This document shows, in pieces, positions 46,749 to 55,175 of a stretch of DNA of 64,000 nucleotides (its first letter is position 1; every line of letters begins with the position of its first letter). The position numbers were made by a program, and so were the translations under genes. Origin of the DNA: Croceibacterium_B sp963783195. GTDB taxonomy: Bacteria > Pseudomonadota > Alphaproteobacteria > Sphingomonadales > Sphingomonadaceae. The notes under the pieces were generated by a model that had not been told where the DNA came from, did no database searches, and saw only the letters and a list, made by a program, of their open reading frames with translations. The DNA is taken from the NCBI GenBank assembly GCA_963783195.1, contig CAWAMV010000004.1, positions 1,860,001 to 1,924,000 on the forward strand. The letters are read 5' to 3'.

Positions 46749-47695
46749 CCCTCGTGGGGCACGAACAGCCCTGGCGTGAATGGCGCGCGGCCCTGGAGGG
46801 GGATCGGATGCATCATGCCTGGCTCCTTACCGGGCGCCGGGGGGTGGGTAAGGGGGCCTTCGCCCTCGCCGCAGCGCGCGAACTCGTCGGCGGACCGCCA
46901 ACGGGCGATCATCCCGACATCATCGTGCTTACTCACCTACCGAAGGACGATAAGGAGGCCGGCAAACGCGACGAGGGCAAGCCCTACGAAGTGAATCGCA
47001 ACATCAAGATCGACCAGATCCGTGCAATGCAGCACAGATTGACGACCCGGCCCACGCTGGGAGAGCGGCGTGCGGTTATCGTCGACCCGGCCGACGACAT
47101 GGAATCGAGCGCATCCAATGCGCTGCTCAAAAGTCTGGAGGAACCGCCCGTCGGCACATTCTTCCTGCTCGTGGCGCACCGTCTCGGCCGGCTGTTGCCT
47201 ACGATCCGTTCGCGCTGCCGCATTCTCCGGTTCCCGCTCGTTGACGACAATGAAATCGACAGCATACTTCAACGCGAGATGCCGAGGGCGGACGGACCAA
47301 CGCGAGCGGCGGCGGTCGCGGCCGCGGGCGGCTCACCCGGTGCCGCGCTGGATTTCGTCGAGCTTGGCCTGGGCGACCTTCATGGCCTCATGAAACGGCT
47401 CGTTCACGAGGGCGACGCCGATTTCGTCCTCCGCGGAGCAATGGCCGAAGCAATCGGCGCGCGCCCCTCGCGGCAGCGTCAGCTTGCAGCGATCGAGCTT
47501 GCCCGCGCAGTGGTCGTCGACGAGATGCGCGGCGTGGCCATACCGCAAGTCCCCGTCTTGGCCGACGCTCACAACGAACTGGCAGTGCTCGCCGCACAGG
47601 CGCCTACCTACAACTTCGATCCCGGGCTTCTGGTACTGGAAATCGGCAGCTTGCTCGCCAAGCTCGGTGTCCCTAGGGCCAAGGCGCATGGCTGA
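46745..47695 (+). CDS. holB: DNA polymerase III subunit delta'
   Basis: Clamp-loader subunit. A 316-residue AAA+ protein from GTG 46745 (TLVGHEQPWREW), with the degenerate P-loop GRRGVGKGAFALA, ADDMESSASNALLKSLEEPP as sensor-helix segment and SRCRILRF. The usual zinc-binding cysteines are not obvious in the visible sequence. Its end overlaps the metG start by 8 bases. Confidence 0.92.
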   Translation: MTLVGHEQPWREWRAALEGDRMHHAWLLTGRRGVGKGAFALAAARELVGGPPTGDHPDIIVLTHLPKDDKEAGKRDEGKPYEVNRNIKIDQIRAMQHRLTTRPTLGERRAVIVDPADDMESSASNALLKSLEEPPVGTFFLLVAHRLGRLLPTIRSRCRILRFPLVDDNEIDSILQREMPRADGPTRAAAVAAAGGSPGAALDFVELGLGDLHGLMKRLVHEGDADFVLRGAMAEAIGARPSRQRQLAAIELARAVVVDEMRGVAIPQVPVLADAHNELAVLAAQAPTYNFDPGLLVLEIGSLLAKLGVPRAKAHG

Positions 47696-49250
47696 GCCCT
47701 ATTACATCACCACCGCGATCCACTATCCCAACGGCAAGCCGCACATCGGTCACGCCTATGAGACCATCGCCGCCGACGTCGCCGCTCGCTTCCAGCGTAT
47801 GCAGGGGCGCGAAGTGCGCTTTCAGACCGGTACCGACGAGCACGGGCTGAAGATGGCGCAAAAGGCGCGCGATCTCGGTATAACACCGCGCGAGCTGGCC
47901 GACGAGATGTCCGGCCATTTCAGGGCACTGTTCGAACGGCTGAACATCTCGTTCGATCGCTTCTTCCGCACGACCGAGGACGAGCACCATCGCGCCAGCC
48001 AAGCAATATGGCAGGCAATGATGGACAACGGCGACCTCTATCTCGACCGGTACGAAGGCTGGTACTCGGTTCGCGACGAAGCGTACTACGACGAAAGCGA
48101 ACTGACCGAGGGCGAAGGGGGCGAGAAGCTCTCCCCACAGGGAACACCGGTCGATTGGACCGTCGAGGAAAGCTGGTTCTTCCGCCTGTCAAAATACCAG
48201 GAACCGCTGCTCGAACATTACCGGGACAATCCCGAATTCGTCCGTCCGGCGAGCCGCCTCAACGAGGTACGCAGCTTCGTGGAAGGGGGCCTGCGCGACC
48301 TTTCTGTCAGCCGCAGCAGCTTCGACTGGGGCGTACGCGTTCCGGGCACACGCGACCACGTCATGTACGTCTGGGTCGATGCCCTGACCAATTACCTGAC
48401 CGGCCTTGGCTATCCCGACAATACGGAGAGCTTCCGCAAGTTCTGGCCTGCCGACGTCCATCTGATCGGCAAGGACATCGTCCGGTTCCATGCCGTTTAC
48501 TGGCCGGCCTTCCTGATGAGCGCCGGGATCGCCCTGCCCAAGGAGGTCTTCGGTCATGGTTTCCTGCTCAATCGCGGGCAGAAGGAATCGAAGTCGCTCG
48601 GCAACGTGACCGATCCGCACGAATTGGCCGACCGCTTTGGCGTGGACCAGTTGCGCTACTTCCTGCTGCGCGAATTCACCTTTGGACAGGATGGAAGTTA
48701 TTCTGTCGAAGCCATTGTAAATCGCAATAATTCCGAGCTGGCAAACAGCTTCGGGAATCTCGCCCAGCGCACCTTGTCGCTGATCTTCAAGAATTGCGAC
48801 GGCGCCCTGCCTCGGGTGAATGGGCATGTCGACGCTGACAACGCGCTGCTCGATACTTTGCGCCGCGTGACGCAGGAAGAAATGCCGAAGGCCTATGACC
48901 GGCTTGCCTTCGCCCAGGCGCTAGAAAGCTGGATGAGCGCGGTCTTCGCCTGCAACGCCTACATAGATGAACAGGCCCCATGGGCGCTCAAGAAGACCGA
49001 CGCCGCACGCATGGAGACAGTGCTCGCCACCCTTTACATCGCAATCGTGCAACTCGCGGTCACAGCGGCACCGGTCATGCCTGAATCAATGGGTAAGCTG
49101 CTCGATACCATGGGCATCAGACCCGAGCTTCGCACGATCGATGGCGTCCGGAGCCACTGGTATTCGCAACTCGCGGAAAGCGGACACCGGCTCGACAAGC
49201 CGCAGGGGTTGTTCCCGCGCATCGAGCTTCCACTGGATGAGCCGGCCTGA
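47688..49250 (+). CDS. metG: Methionyl-tRNA synthetase
   Basis: Class I synthetase; 520 residues from ATG 47688 (AEPYYITTAIHYPNG). HIGH motif is GKPHIGHAYE, KMSKS is KESKSLGNV. The CxxC zinc knuckle of the E. coli type is absent, so this is the short MetG2-like form. It is translationally coupled to holB and followed by tatD (TGATG). Confidence 0.95.
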   Translation: MAEPYYITTAIHYPNGKPHIGHAYETIAADVAARFQRMQGREVRFQTGTDEHGLKMAQKARDLGITPRELADEMSGHFRALFERLNISFDRFFRTTEDEHHRASQAIWQAMMDNGDLYLDRYEGWYSVRDEAYYDESELTEGEGGEKLSPQGTPVDWTVEESWFFRLSKYQEPLLEHYRDNPEFVRPASRLNEVRSFVEGGLRDLSVSRSSFDWGVRVPGTRDHVMYVWVDALTNYLTGLGYPDNTESFRKFWPADVHLIGKDIVRFHAVYWPAFLMSAGIALPKEVFGHGFLLNRGQKESKSLGNVTDPHELADRFGVDQLRYFLLREFTFGQDGSYSVEAIVNRNNSELANSFGNLAQRTLSLIFKNCDGALPRVNGHVDADNALLDTLRRVTQEEMPKAYDRLAFAQALESWMSAVFACNAYIDEQAPWALKKTDAARMETVLATLYIAIVQLAVTAAPVMPESMGKLLDTMGIRPELRTIDGVRSHWYSQLAESGHRLDKPQGLFPRIELPLDEPA

Positions 49251-50023
49251 TGCTCGTCGACAGCCATTGCCACCTCGAATACGAAGGCCTCGCGGAAGAT
49301 CAGCAGGCGGTTCTAGAGCGAGCCCGCGCGGCCGGCGTGCGGCAGTTCCTCAACATCTCGACTCGGCGCAGTGAATGGGACCGCGTCGTCGGCACCGCCG
49401 AGCGCGAGCCTGATGTTTGGGCCAGCATTGGCATCCACCCCCACGAGGCGGACCAGCATGCCGACCTGGGGGAGGGCGCCCTTGTCGAGGCTGCGGATCA
49501 TCCGCGTGTCGTCGGATTGGGCGAAAGCGGGCTGGACTACTACTACGACAAGTCCGACCGCCATGTGCAGCAGGCGCTGTTCCGCACGCATTGCCGAGTC
49601 GCGCGCCAGACCCGGCTGCCGCTCATAATCCACACCCGCGATGCAGAACACGACACGGCGGCGATTCTTGAAGACGAAATGGGGCGCGGCGCCTTTCCCG
49701 CGCTCATCCATTGCTTCACTGCGTCCCCGCCATTCGGCCAGCGCATGCTGGACCTCGGCCTGTCGATTTCTCTGTCGGGCATTGTCACGTTCAAGAACGC
49801 GCGCGAACTGCAGGAATTTGCAAAGGAAATTCCGCTGGATCGACTGCTGGTTGAAACGGATAGCCCGTTTCTCGCCCCGGTTCCGCATCGCGGAAAGACA
49901 TGCGAGCCGGCGTTCGTGCGTGACACCGCCGAATTCCTCGCCGAATTGCGGGGCGAAAGTGTGGAACGGCTGGCCGCGGTCACCAGCGCCAATTTCCATC
50001 GGCTGTTCCGGAAGACCGCGTGA
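49250..50023 (+). CDS. TatD family metal-dependent hydrolase
   Basis: A 257-residue TIM-barrel nuclease-like hydrolase with the metal sites of TatD: SHCHLEYEG, SIGIHPHEAD, GLGESGLDYYY, LIIHTRDAE, IHCFTAS and LVETDSPFLAP. The start ATG shares a base with the metG stop. Members act as 3'-5' DNases or in quality control. metG-tatD-MBL is a widely conserved triplet. Confidence 0.92.
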   Translation: MLVDSHCHLEYEGLAEDQQAVLERARAAGVRQFLNISTRRSEWDRVVGTAEREPDVWASIGIHPHEADQHADLGEGALVEAADHPRVVGLGESGLDYYYDKSDRHVQQALFRTHCRVARQTRLPLIIHTRDAEHDTAAILEDEMGRGAFPALIHCFTASPPFGQRMLDLGLSISLSGIVTFKNARELQEFAKEIPLDRLLVETDSPFLAPVPHRGKTCEPAFVRDTAEFLAELRGESVERLAAVTSANFHRLFRKTA

Positions 50024-50787
50024 AGCTCATCGTTCTAGGCTCGGGCACCTCGACCGGGGTTCCGCGCATCGGCAACGATTGGGGGCGTTGCGATCCAGAG
50101 GAGCCGAAAAACCGCCGTACGCGGGTTTCCATCATCGTGGAAAGCGCTGTCGGAGCAAAGATCCTGGTCGACACGTCGCCGGACCTGCGGCAGCAGCTCC
50201 TGACCAACGGTATCCCGAGCGTTGATGCGGTGGTCTGGACCCACGATCATGCGGACCACTGCCATGGAATCGACGATCTACGTCCCATGCGCTATCACCG
50301 CGACGCAGCGATACCCGGATATGCGTCAACAGAAACAGTACGACGTCTGCGCCAGCGCTTCAGCTACGTCTTCGCCGGTCGGCATGGTTATCCCTCGATC
50401 GTCCAGCTCGATACACTCGATCGCGTCAAGATTGTCGCCGGTTTCGCAGTGGCAAGCTGCGAGATGCCGCACGGGCCCATTACCAGCACCGCCTTCCGCT
50501 TCGAATGCGACGGCAAGTCCATCGGCTATGCAACGGATTTCTCTAGTATTTCTGACGAAATGGTGGAGCTCTTTTCCGGTGTGGACGTCCTTGTGACGGA
50601 TTGTCTTCGGCGAGAACCTCATCCTACGCATTCGAACCTGGCTCAGGCAGTCGAGTTCGGCGCAAGAACGGGCGCTGGTGTCACTGTTCTAACTCACCTC
50701 GACAAGAGCATGGATTATGCGGAAGTCTCCGAAGAAACGCCGGACAACGTGATCGTCGGATATGATGGCATGAAAATCGCGGTTTGA
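50020..50787 (+). CDS. MBL-fold metallo-hydrolase (PhnP/YycJ-like)
   Basis: A 255-residue beta-lactamase-fold hydrolase with LGSGTSTGVPRIG at the start, the metal site WTHDHADHCHGIDD, and GYATDFSSISDEM with HPTHSNLAQAVEF later, which match the PhnP-like phosphodiesterase subgroup. The GTG start overlaps the tatD stop. Substrate unknown. Confidence 0.88.
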   Translation: MKLIVLGSGTSTGVPRIGNDWGRCDPEEPKNRRTRVSIIVESAVGAKILVDTSPDLRQQLLTNGIPSVDAVVWTHDHADHCHGIDDLRPMRYHRDAAIPGYASTETVRRLRQRFSYVFAGRHGYPSIVQLDTLDRVKIVAGFAVASCEMPHGPITSTAFRFECDGKSIGYATDFSSISDEMVELFSGVDVLVTDCLRREPHPTHSNLAQAVEFGARTGAGVTVLTHLDKSMDYAEVSEETPDNVIVGYDGMKIAV

Positions 50788-50984
50788 TGGCAAGCGAGCT
50801 CGTTTCGGTGGTCGCACTGGCCGGCTGGCTGATCCTGGCGCTGTCGGCTTACCGCTCGCGCAAGTTGTCTGGCAAGACGACGTTGATGCACATTCTCTTG
50901 TGGGTCACGATTTTTCTCGTCGTCGCCTTGGCGTTTAGAGCAATAGGCGCAGGAATAGCCGTCGTGTCTCGGGTTCCGATTTAA
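50787..50984 (+). CDS. Small two-helix membrane protein
   Basis: 65 residues with two hydrophobic segments (VVALAGWLILALSAY and MHILLWVTIFLVVALAFRAIG) separated by a short basic loop (RSRKLSGKTT). It starts at ATG 50787 as TGATG with the previous gene, so it is translated from the same mRNA. It is probably an integral inner-membrane protein; no function recognised. Confidence 0.7.
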   Translation: MASELVSVVALAGWLILALSAYRSRKLSGKTTLMHILLWVTIFLVVALAFRAIGAGIAVVSRVPI

Positions 50985-50985
50985 C

Positions 50986-50999
50986 ATAATATATATTAT
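50986..50999. promoter_or_regulatory. Perfect 14-base all-AT palindrome before mazG
   Basis: ATAATATATATTAT lies between the small gene's TAA and the mazG start, 9 bases upstream of ATG. In such GC-rich DNA this is striking. It can hold a -10 element of a mazG promoter or an operator; no clear -35 is seen. Confidence 0.4.
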
Positions 51000-51008
51000 C
51001 AGTCTGGT

Positions 51009-51761
51009 ATGTCACAACAACTCAACCGCCTACTCTCCATCATGGCCCAGCTAAGGGATCCGGAGGACGGGTGCGAATGGGATCGCGAACAGACGTTTGC
51101 GACCATCGCGCCGTATACGATCGAGGAAGCCTACGAAGTGGCAGACGCGATCGAACGGGCGGACATGGACGATCTACGCGGCGAACTCGGAGATTTGCTG
51201 TTCCAAGTAGTGTTTCACGCTCGCATGGCCGAAGAAGCCGGTCGTTTCGGCTTTGAAGATGTCGCGCGGTCAATCGCGGACAAGATGGAGGCTCGCCACC
51301 CCCATGTCTTTGGCAATGCCGAGCATTCCCCAGGTTGGGAAGCGCTCAAGGCCGCAGAACGCGCCGAGAAAGGCGGCTCGAGTGCGCTTGATGGCGTTGC
51401 CGCAGCGCTCCCGGCGCTGGCGCGATCCGAAAAGCTTCAGAAACGTGCGTCGCGCGCCGGATTCGACTGGCCGGACACCTCGGGTCCGACGGCGAAAGTC
51501 CTTGAGGAAATCGGCGAGCTTGCCGAGGCTAGCGCTGCCGACCGGGCAGAAGAAGCGGGTGATCTACTGTTCGCAGCCGTAAACCTCGTGAGAGCCTATG
51601 GCATAGCGCCAGAAGATGCATTGCGTGCAGCGAACGCCAAGTTCGAACGGCGATTTCGGGCGATGGAATTGCTCGCCGGCGGGGCAGAGACTTTCGCTGC
51701 GCTCGATCTCGATGCGCAGGAAGAACTCTGGCAGATGGTCAAGCGTCAGAGGGAGGCGTAG
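51009..51761 (+). CDS. mazG: Nucleoside triphosphate pyrophosphohydrolase MazG
   Basis: House-cleaning NTPase; 250 residues with two MazG domains. The first contains WDREQTFATIAPYTIEEAYE and LRGELGDLLFQVVFHARMAEE (the ExxE-12-ExxD metal site); the second contains EEIGELAEASAADRAEEAGD and LLFAAVNLVR. It closes the plus-strand run and overlaps the end of the convergent hflX by 16 bases. Confidence 0.95.
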   Translation: MSQQLNRLLSIMAQLRDPEDGCEWDREQTFATIAPYTIEEAYEVADAIERADMDDLRGELGDLLFQVVFHARMAEEAGRFGFEDVARSIADKMEARHPHVFGNAEHSPGWEALKAAERAEKGGSSALDGVAAALPALARSEKLQKRASRAGFDWPDTSGPTAKVLEEIGELAEASAADRAEEAGDLLFAAVNLVRAYGIAPEDALRAANAKFERRFRAMELLAGGAETFAALDLDAQEELWQMVKRQREA

Positions 51762-53065
51762 CGTCCGAACTCCTTTTCGGTCAGCCGCACATCCAGGCGG
51801 CGCAGGGGTCCATGCTCCCCTTCCCCGGCCTCGGTTTCCTCCAGCACTTCGCCATGTGCATGCAACCAGGCAATCCTGGCCCCGTCGCTTGCCGACACGG
51901 TAATCGTGTGCACGCGTGCCCCTTCTGTCAGCACCGCGCCAAGCCGCGCGAGCAATTTGTCGAGACCGAAACCCGATAAAGCCGAGATCGGAAGGATGTC
52001 AGGTTCTACGGCGGCGATTTCCGTCAGTTCTACCTGTCGCTCCGGCGGAAGCATGTCCCATTTGTTCCAAACCTCCAGGATGGGGACGGTGCTTTCGCCT
52101 TCCTCCCCCTCGATCACCTCGAGGCTCTGCAGGATGTCGAGCACCTGCTTCTTCTGCGCCGCGCTGTCCGGATTTGCTATGTCGCGCACATGAAGGATAA
52201 CGTCAGCCTCGGTCACCTCCTCGAGCGTCGCGCGAAAGGCGGCGACGAGCTGGGTGGGCAGATCGGATATGAAACCTACCGTGTCGGACAGGATGGCCTT
52301 CTCCACCCCGGGAAGAGCGATCGCGCGCATCGTCGGATCCAGCGTAGCGAACAACAGGTCCTCGGCCATGACGTCGGCGCCGGTCAGTCGATTGAATAGC
52401 GTCGATTTTCCGGCATTGGTGTAGCCAACAAGTGCGACGACGGGCCACGGCGCCCTGCCTCGCCGCTTGCGGTGCAGTGCGCGCGTGCGGCGAACCTGCT
52501 CCAGTTCGCGCTTGAGCCTGCCCATGCGATCGCAAATCATCCGGCGGTCGGCTTCGATCTGGGTTTCCCCGGGACCGCCGAGAAAACCGAAGCCACCGCG
52601 CTGCCTTTCCAGGTGAGTCCAACTGCGCACGAGACGGCTTTGCTGGTAATCGAGATGCGCCAGCTCGACCTGCAACCGACCTTCCGCCGTGGCAGCGCGC
52701 TCGCCGAAGATTTCGAGGATCAAGCCGGTCCGGTCGATGACTTTGCGCCTGAGCTTCTCTTCCAGGTTACGTTGCTGGATTGCCGAAAGAGCGCCGTCGA
52801 CGATGACCAGCTCAGCCTCGTGCATTTCGCAATCTGCCGCGATGCGCTCAATCTGACCCTGTCCGAAAAGCGTGGCCGGACGTACTTCACGAACAGGCAG
52901 CGCATACGCTTCAGCGACGACGAGCCCGATCGCAAGCGCCAGGCCTTTCGCCTCTTCGAGACGCGCCTCCTGATCCTGATCGTGCCGCGCCCCGCGAATA
53001 TCGGGGCACACGACAAGGGCCCGCGCGCCGCGGGAAACTTCCCCGATGTCTTCGTCGAAGCTCAG
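51746..53065 (-). CDS. hflX: GTPase HflX, probable CTG start
   Basis: Ribosome-associated GTPase that splits stalled ribosomes. It has an N-terminal domain (ATLFGQGQIERIAADCE, LRRKVIDRTGLILEIF), a helical linker (GGFGFLGGPGETQIEADRR) and the G domain (VGYTNAGKSTLFN, DTVGF, NKWD). In this frame the first standard start is GTG 53011, which would cut into the first strand (RALVVCPDIRG). CTG 53065, overlapping the hfq TGA as CTGA and with AAGG nine bases upstream, restores SFDEDIGEVSRGARALVV and a 439-residue protein. The CTG start is inferred. hfq-hflX coupling is a classic arrangement. Confidence 0.88.
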   Translation of the reverse strand: MSFDEDIGEVSRGARALVVCPDIRGARHDQDQEARLEEAKGLALAIGLVVAEAYALPVREVRPATLFGQGQIERIAADCEMHEAELVIVDGALSAIQQRNLEEKLRRKVIDRTGLILEIFGERAATAEGRLQVELAHLDYQQSRLVRSWTHLERQRGGFGFLGGPGETQIEADRRMICDRMGRLKRELEQVRRTRALHRKRRGRAPWPVVALVGYTNAGKSTLFNRLTGADVMAEDLLFATLDPTMRAIALPGVEKAILSDTVGFISDLPTQLVAAFRATLEEVTEADVILHVRDIANPDSAAQKKQVLDILQSLEVIEGEEGESTVPILEVWNKWDMLPPERQVELTEIAAVEPDILPISALSGFGLDKLLARLGAVLTEGARVHTITVSASDGARIAWLHAHGEVLEETEAGEGEHGPLRRLDVRLTEKEFGRYASL

Positions 53066-53634
53066 CTTTCGTCGCCTTCGCTCGAGTCTTCCTCGTCCCA
53101 GTCGGACGTCAGGTCGACAGGCACCGCAGGTTGAATGGTCGAAACGGCGTGCTTGTACGCAAGCTGGACGAACCCCTCACGCTCCAGAAGCATGCAGAAA
53201 AGATCATAGGCCGCGATGCGACCTTGAAGCATGACCCCATTGACGAGGAACATGGTGACTTGCACCGCAGCATCGCGGACCCGGCTGAGAAATATGTCCT
53301 GCAAGAGCCGCTGCTTGCGCCCGCCTTCTGGTCCGCTGAATTGCGAGGCATCCACCGGCTGGCTTGGCATGATGGTCGAGATCGCGTGCTTGTAGACCAG
53401 CTGCGACTGGCCATCGCGCCGTAGCAGGATGGAGAAATTGTCGAACCAGGTGACAATACCCTGCAGCTTGACACCCTTCACCAGAAACATCGTGACTGGC
53501 ATTTTTTCGCGGCGCAGGTGGTTCAGGAAGACGTCCTGCAGGTTCGCGGTCCGGGCATGATTTGTGTTGGCCGGGGCCTGTTCCGGCTCTTCCCGAGGGG
53601 GCTTTGGCCGCGCGGAGAGGGTTCCCTTGGACAT
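53062..53634 (-). CDS. hfq: Tandem-domain RNA chaperone Hfq (two Sm domains)
   Basis: A 190-residue protein made of two complete Hfq domains. Domain 1 (about 31-95) is canonical alphaproteobacterial: NLQDVFLNHLRREK, GVKLQG, YKHAIST at 81-87. Domain 2 (about 109-175) keeps LLQDIFL, Gly-rich GVMLQG and YKHAVST (160-166), but its rim patch is R120-D121-A122-A123 instead of RREK, and the surface Lys of GVKLQG is Met135. A 30-residue Pro/Glu leader precedes and an acidic tail (DWDEEDSSEGDES) follows. Three such chains could build a pseudo-hexamer. I recall duplicated Hfq having been noted in sphingomonads. ATG 53634 follows AAGGAA. It lies between ntrX and hflX. Confidence 0.92.
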   Translation of the reverse strand: MSKGTLSARPKPPREEPEQAPANTNHARTANLQDVFLNHLRREKMPVTMFLVKGVKLQGIVTWFDNFSILLRRDGQSQLVYKHAISTIMPSQPVDASQFSGPEGGRKQRLLQDIFLSRVRDAAVQVTMFLVNGVMLQGRIAAYDLFCMLLEREGFVQLAYKHAVSTIQPAVPVDLTSDWDEEDSSEGDES

Positions 53635-53751
53635 GATCCACGTTTCCTTCTTCTTTATTGGCAGGAACTGGAGCTCCTGCATTCTGGCCCGGAACTTCCA
53701 GGCCGGCTCAGGGTGCCGACGGTAAGCGGCCATTCCTGCAAATCGATGACA

Positions 53752-53780
53752 AAATGTTCCGTTCCTGCCGGTCTTGTCAA
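53752..53780 (-). promoter_or_regulatory. Candidate hfq promoter overlapping the ntrX stop
   Basis: A consensus TTGACA on the minus strand (53780-53775) followed after 16-17 bases by a poor -10 (AACATT/ACATTT), about 120 bases before the hfq ATG. The -35 shares bases with the ntrX stop codon. Weak evidence for separate hfq transcription. Confidence 0.25.
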
Positions 53781-55153
53781 TCACCGGAATCGCGGTCTCC
53801 CATGCCGAGCAGCTTCAGCTTTCTGTGCAACGCCGAGCGCTCCATGCCGATAAAACCCGCCGTCTTCGAGATATTACCCGAGAAACGGCGAATCTGGATG
53901 CGCAAGTACTCGCGTTCGAAACTTTCGCGCGCCTCACGCAGCGGAACACCCATCAGCGCGGAGATTCCCTGGCCGCTGTCTCCTGCCTGACCGGTGATTT
54001 CCTCCGGCAGCATGTCGGCCTCGATCCGGTCGAGGCGTTCGCGAGGAGCGAGGATGACAGTCCGCTCCACGACGTTCCGCAACTGGCGCACATTGCCCGG
54101 CCAGTCATAGGCTTGAAGCGCGGCCATGGCCTCGGGCGCAACGTCCGGTGCAGGGACGCCCTGCTCATTGGCATAACGGGCGAAGAAATGCTCTGCCAAT
54201 GCAGGAATATCGTCCCGCCGCTCTGCAAGCGGGGGGATCACCACCGGAACCACATTGAGACGGTAAAAAAGGTCCTCGCGGAAGCGCTTTTCCTCGATCT
54301 CGCGTTCGAGATTTCGAGAGGTGGACGAGACCACCCGAACGTCGACCCGCAGCTGCCGATTTCCCCCGGCGCGGACGAAGCTCTGGTCAGTCAAAACCCG
54401 CAGGATACGGGCCTGCGTGCTCGGCGGCATATCGGCTACCTCGTCCAGGTAGAGCGTCCCGCCATCCGCCATTTCGAGCAGTCCGGCACGGATGAGCTTG
54501 CCGTCGGCCTCTTCGCCGAAGAGCTCCTGCTCAAAGCGCTCCGGCGTGATCCGCGCGGAATTCACGGTGACGAACGCCTTTTCCGCACGCGGGCTCCAGG
54601 CGTGGAGCAAGCGTGCGGCGACCTCCTTGCCAGCTCCGGCGGGGCCAGTGATCATCACGCGGCTGCCGGTGCTGGCGACCCGTTTGAGAGTCGCCCTCAC
54701 CGCGTTGATAACGCTGGAATTTCCGGTGAACTCTTCCGACTGGACAAAGCCTTCGCGCAAGCGCGCGTTCTCGCGGCGCAGGGACTCGGTCTCGGTAGCT
54801 CGGGCGACGAGATGCAGCAGCCGGCTCGCTTCGAAAGGCTTTTCGATGAAGTCCATCGCCCCGCGGCTGACGGCCGAAACTGCCGTGTCGATATTACCGT
54901 GGCCCGAGAATATTATGACCGGAAGCGAAGGCTCCCGCGCCTTTATGGCATCAAGCATTTCGAGCCCGTCCATCGCGCTGCCGTGCAGCCAGACGTCGAG
55001 CAGGACGAGGCTAGGCCGGCGCTCGTCGATCATTTCGAGCGCACGGCTGCTGTCCCCGGCGGTGCGGCAATCATACCCTTCGTCGCTCAGCACGCCGGCG
55101 ACCAGTTCGCGGATATCCTGTTCGTCGTCGACCACCAGGATGTCGAGGGCCAT
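53777..55153 (-). CDS. ntrX: Nitrogen response regulator NtrX
   Basis: Partner of NtrY. 458 residues: receiver domain with phospho-acceptor Asp53 (LVLLDVWLHG), then an AAA+ domain (TGPAGAGKEVAARLLH as Walker A, GGTLYLDEVADMPP as Walker B) and a C-terminal Fis-type helix-turn-helix (FSGNISKTAGFIGMERSAL). The GAFTGA loop that contacts sigma-54 is missing, the corresponding region reading FGEEADGKLIRAG; this is known for alphaproteobacterial NtrX. ATG 55153 has GGAG eight bases upstream. It is followed 142 bases later by hfq. Confidence 0.93.
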   Translation of the reverse strand: MALDILVVDDEQDIRELVAGVLSDEGYDCRTAGDSSRALEMIDERRPSLVLLDVWLHGSAMDGLEMLDAIKAREPSLPVIIFSGHGNIDTAVSAVSRGAMDFIEKPFEASRLLHLVARATETESLRRENARLREGFVQSEEFTGNSSVINAVRATLKRVASTGSRVMITGPAGAGKEVAARLLHAWSPRAEKAFVTVNSARITPERFEQELFGEEADGKLIRAGLLEMADGGTLYLDEVADMPPSTQARILRVLTDQSFVRAGGNRQLRVDVRVVSSTSRNLEREIEEKRFREDLFYRLNVVPVVIPPLAERRDDIPALAEHFFARYANEQGVPAPDVAPEAMAALQAYDWPGNVRQLRNVVERTVILAPRERLDRIEADMLPEEITGQAGDSGQGISALMGVPLREARESFEREYLRIQIRRFSGNISKTAGFIGMERSALHRKLKLLGMGDRDSGD

Positions 55154-55175
55154 CAATACTTCTCCATTTTCATCG

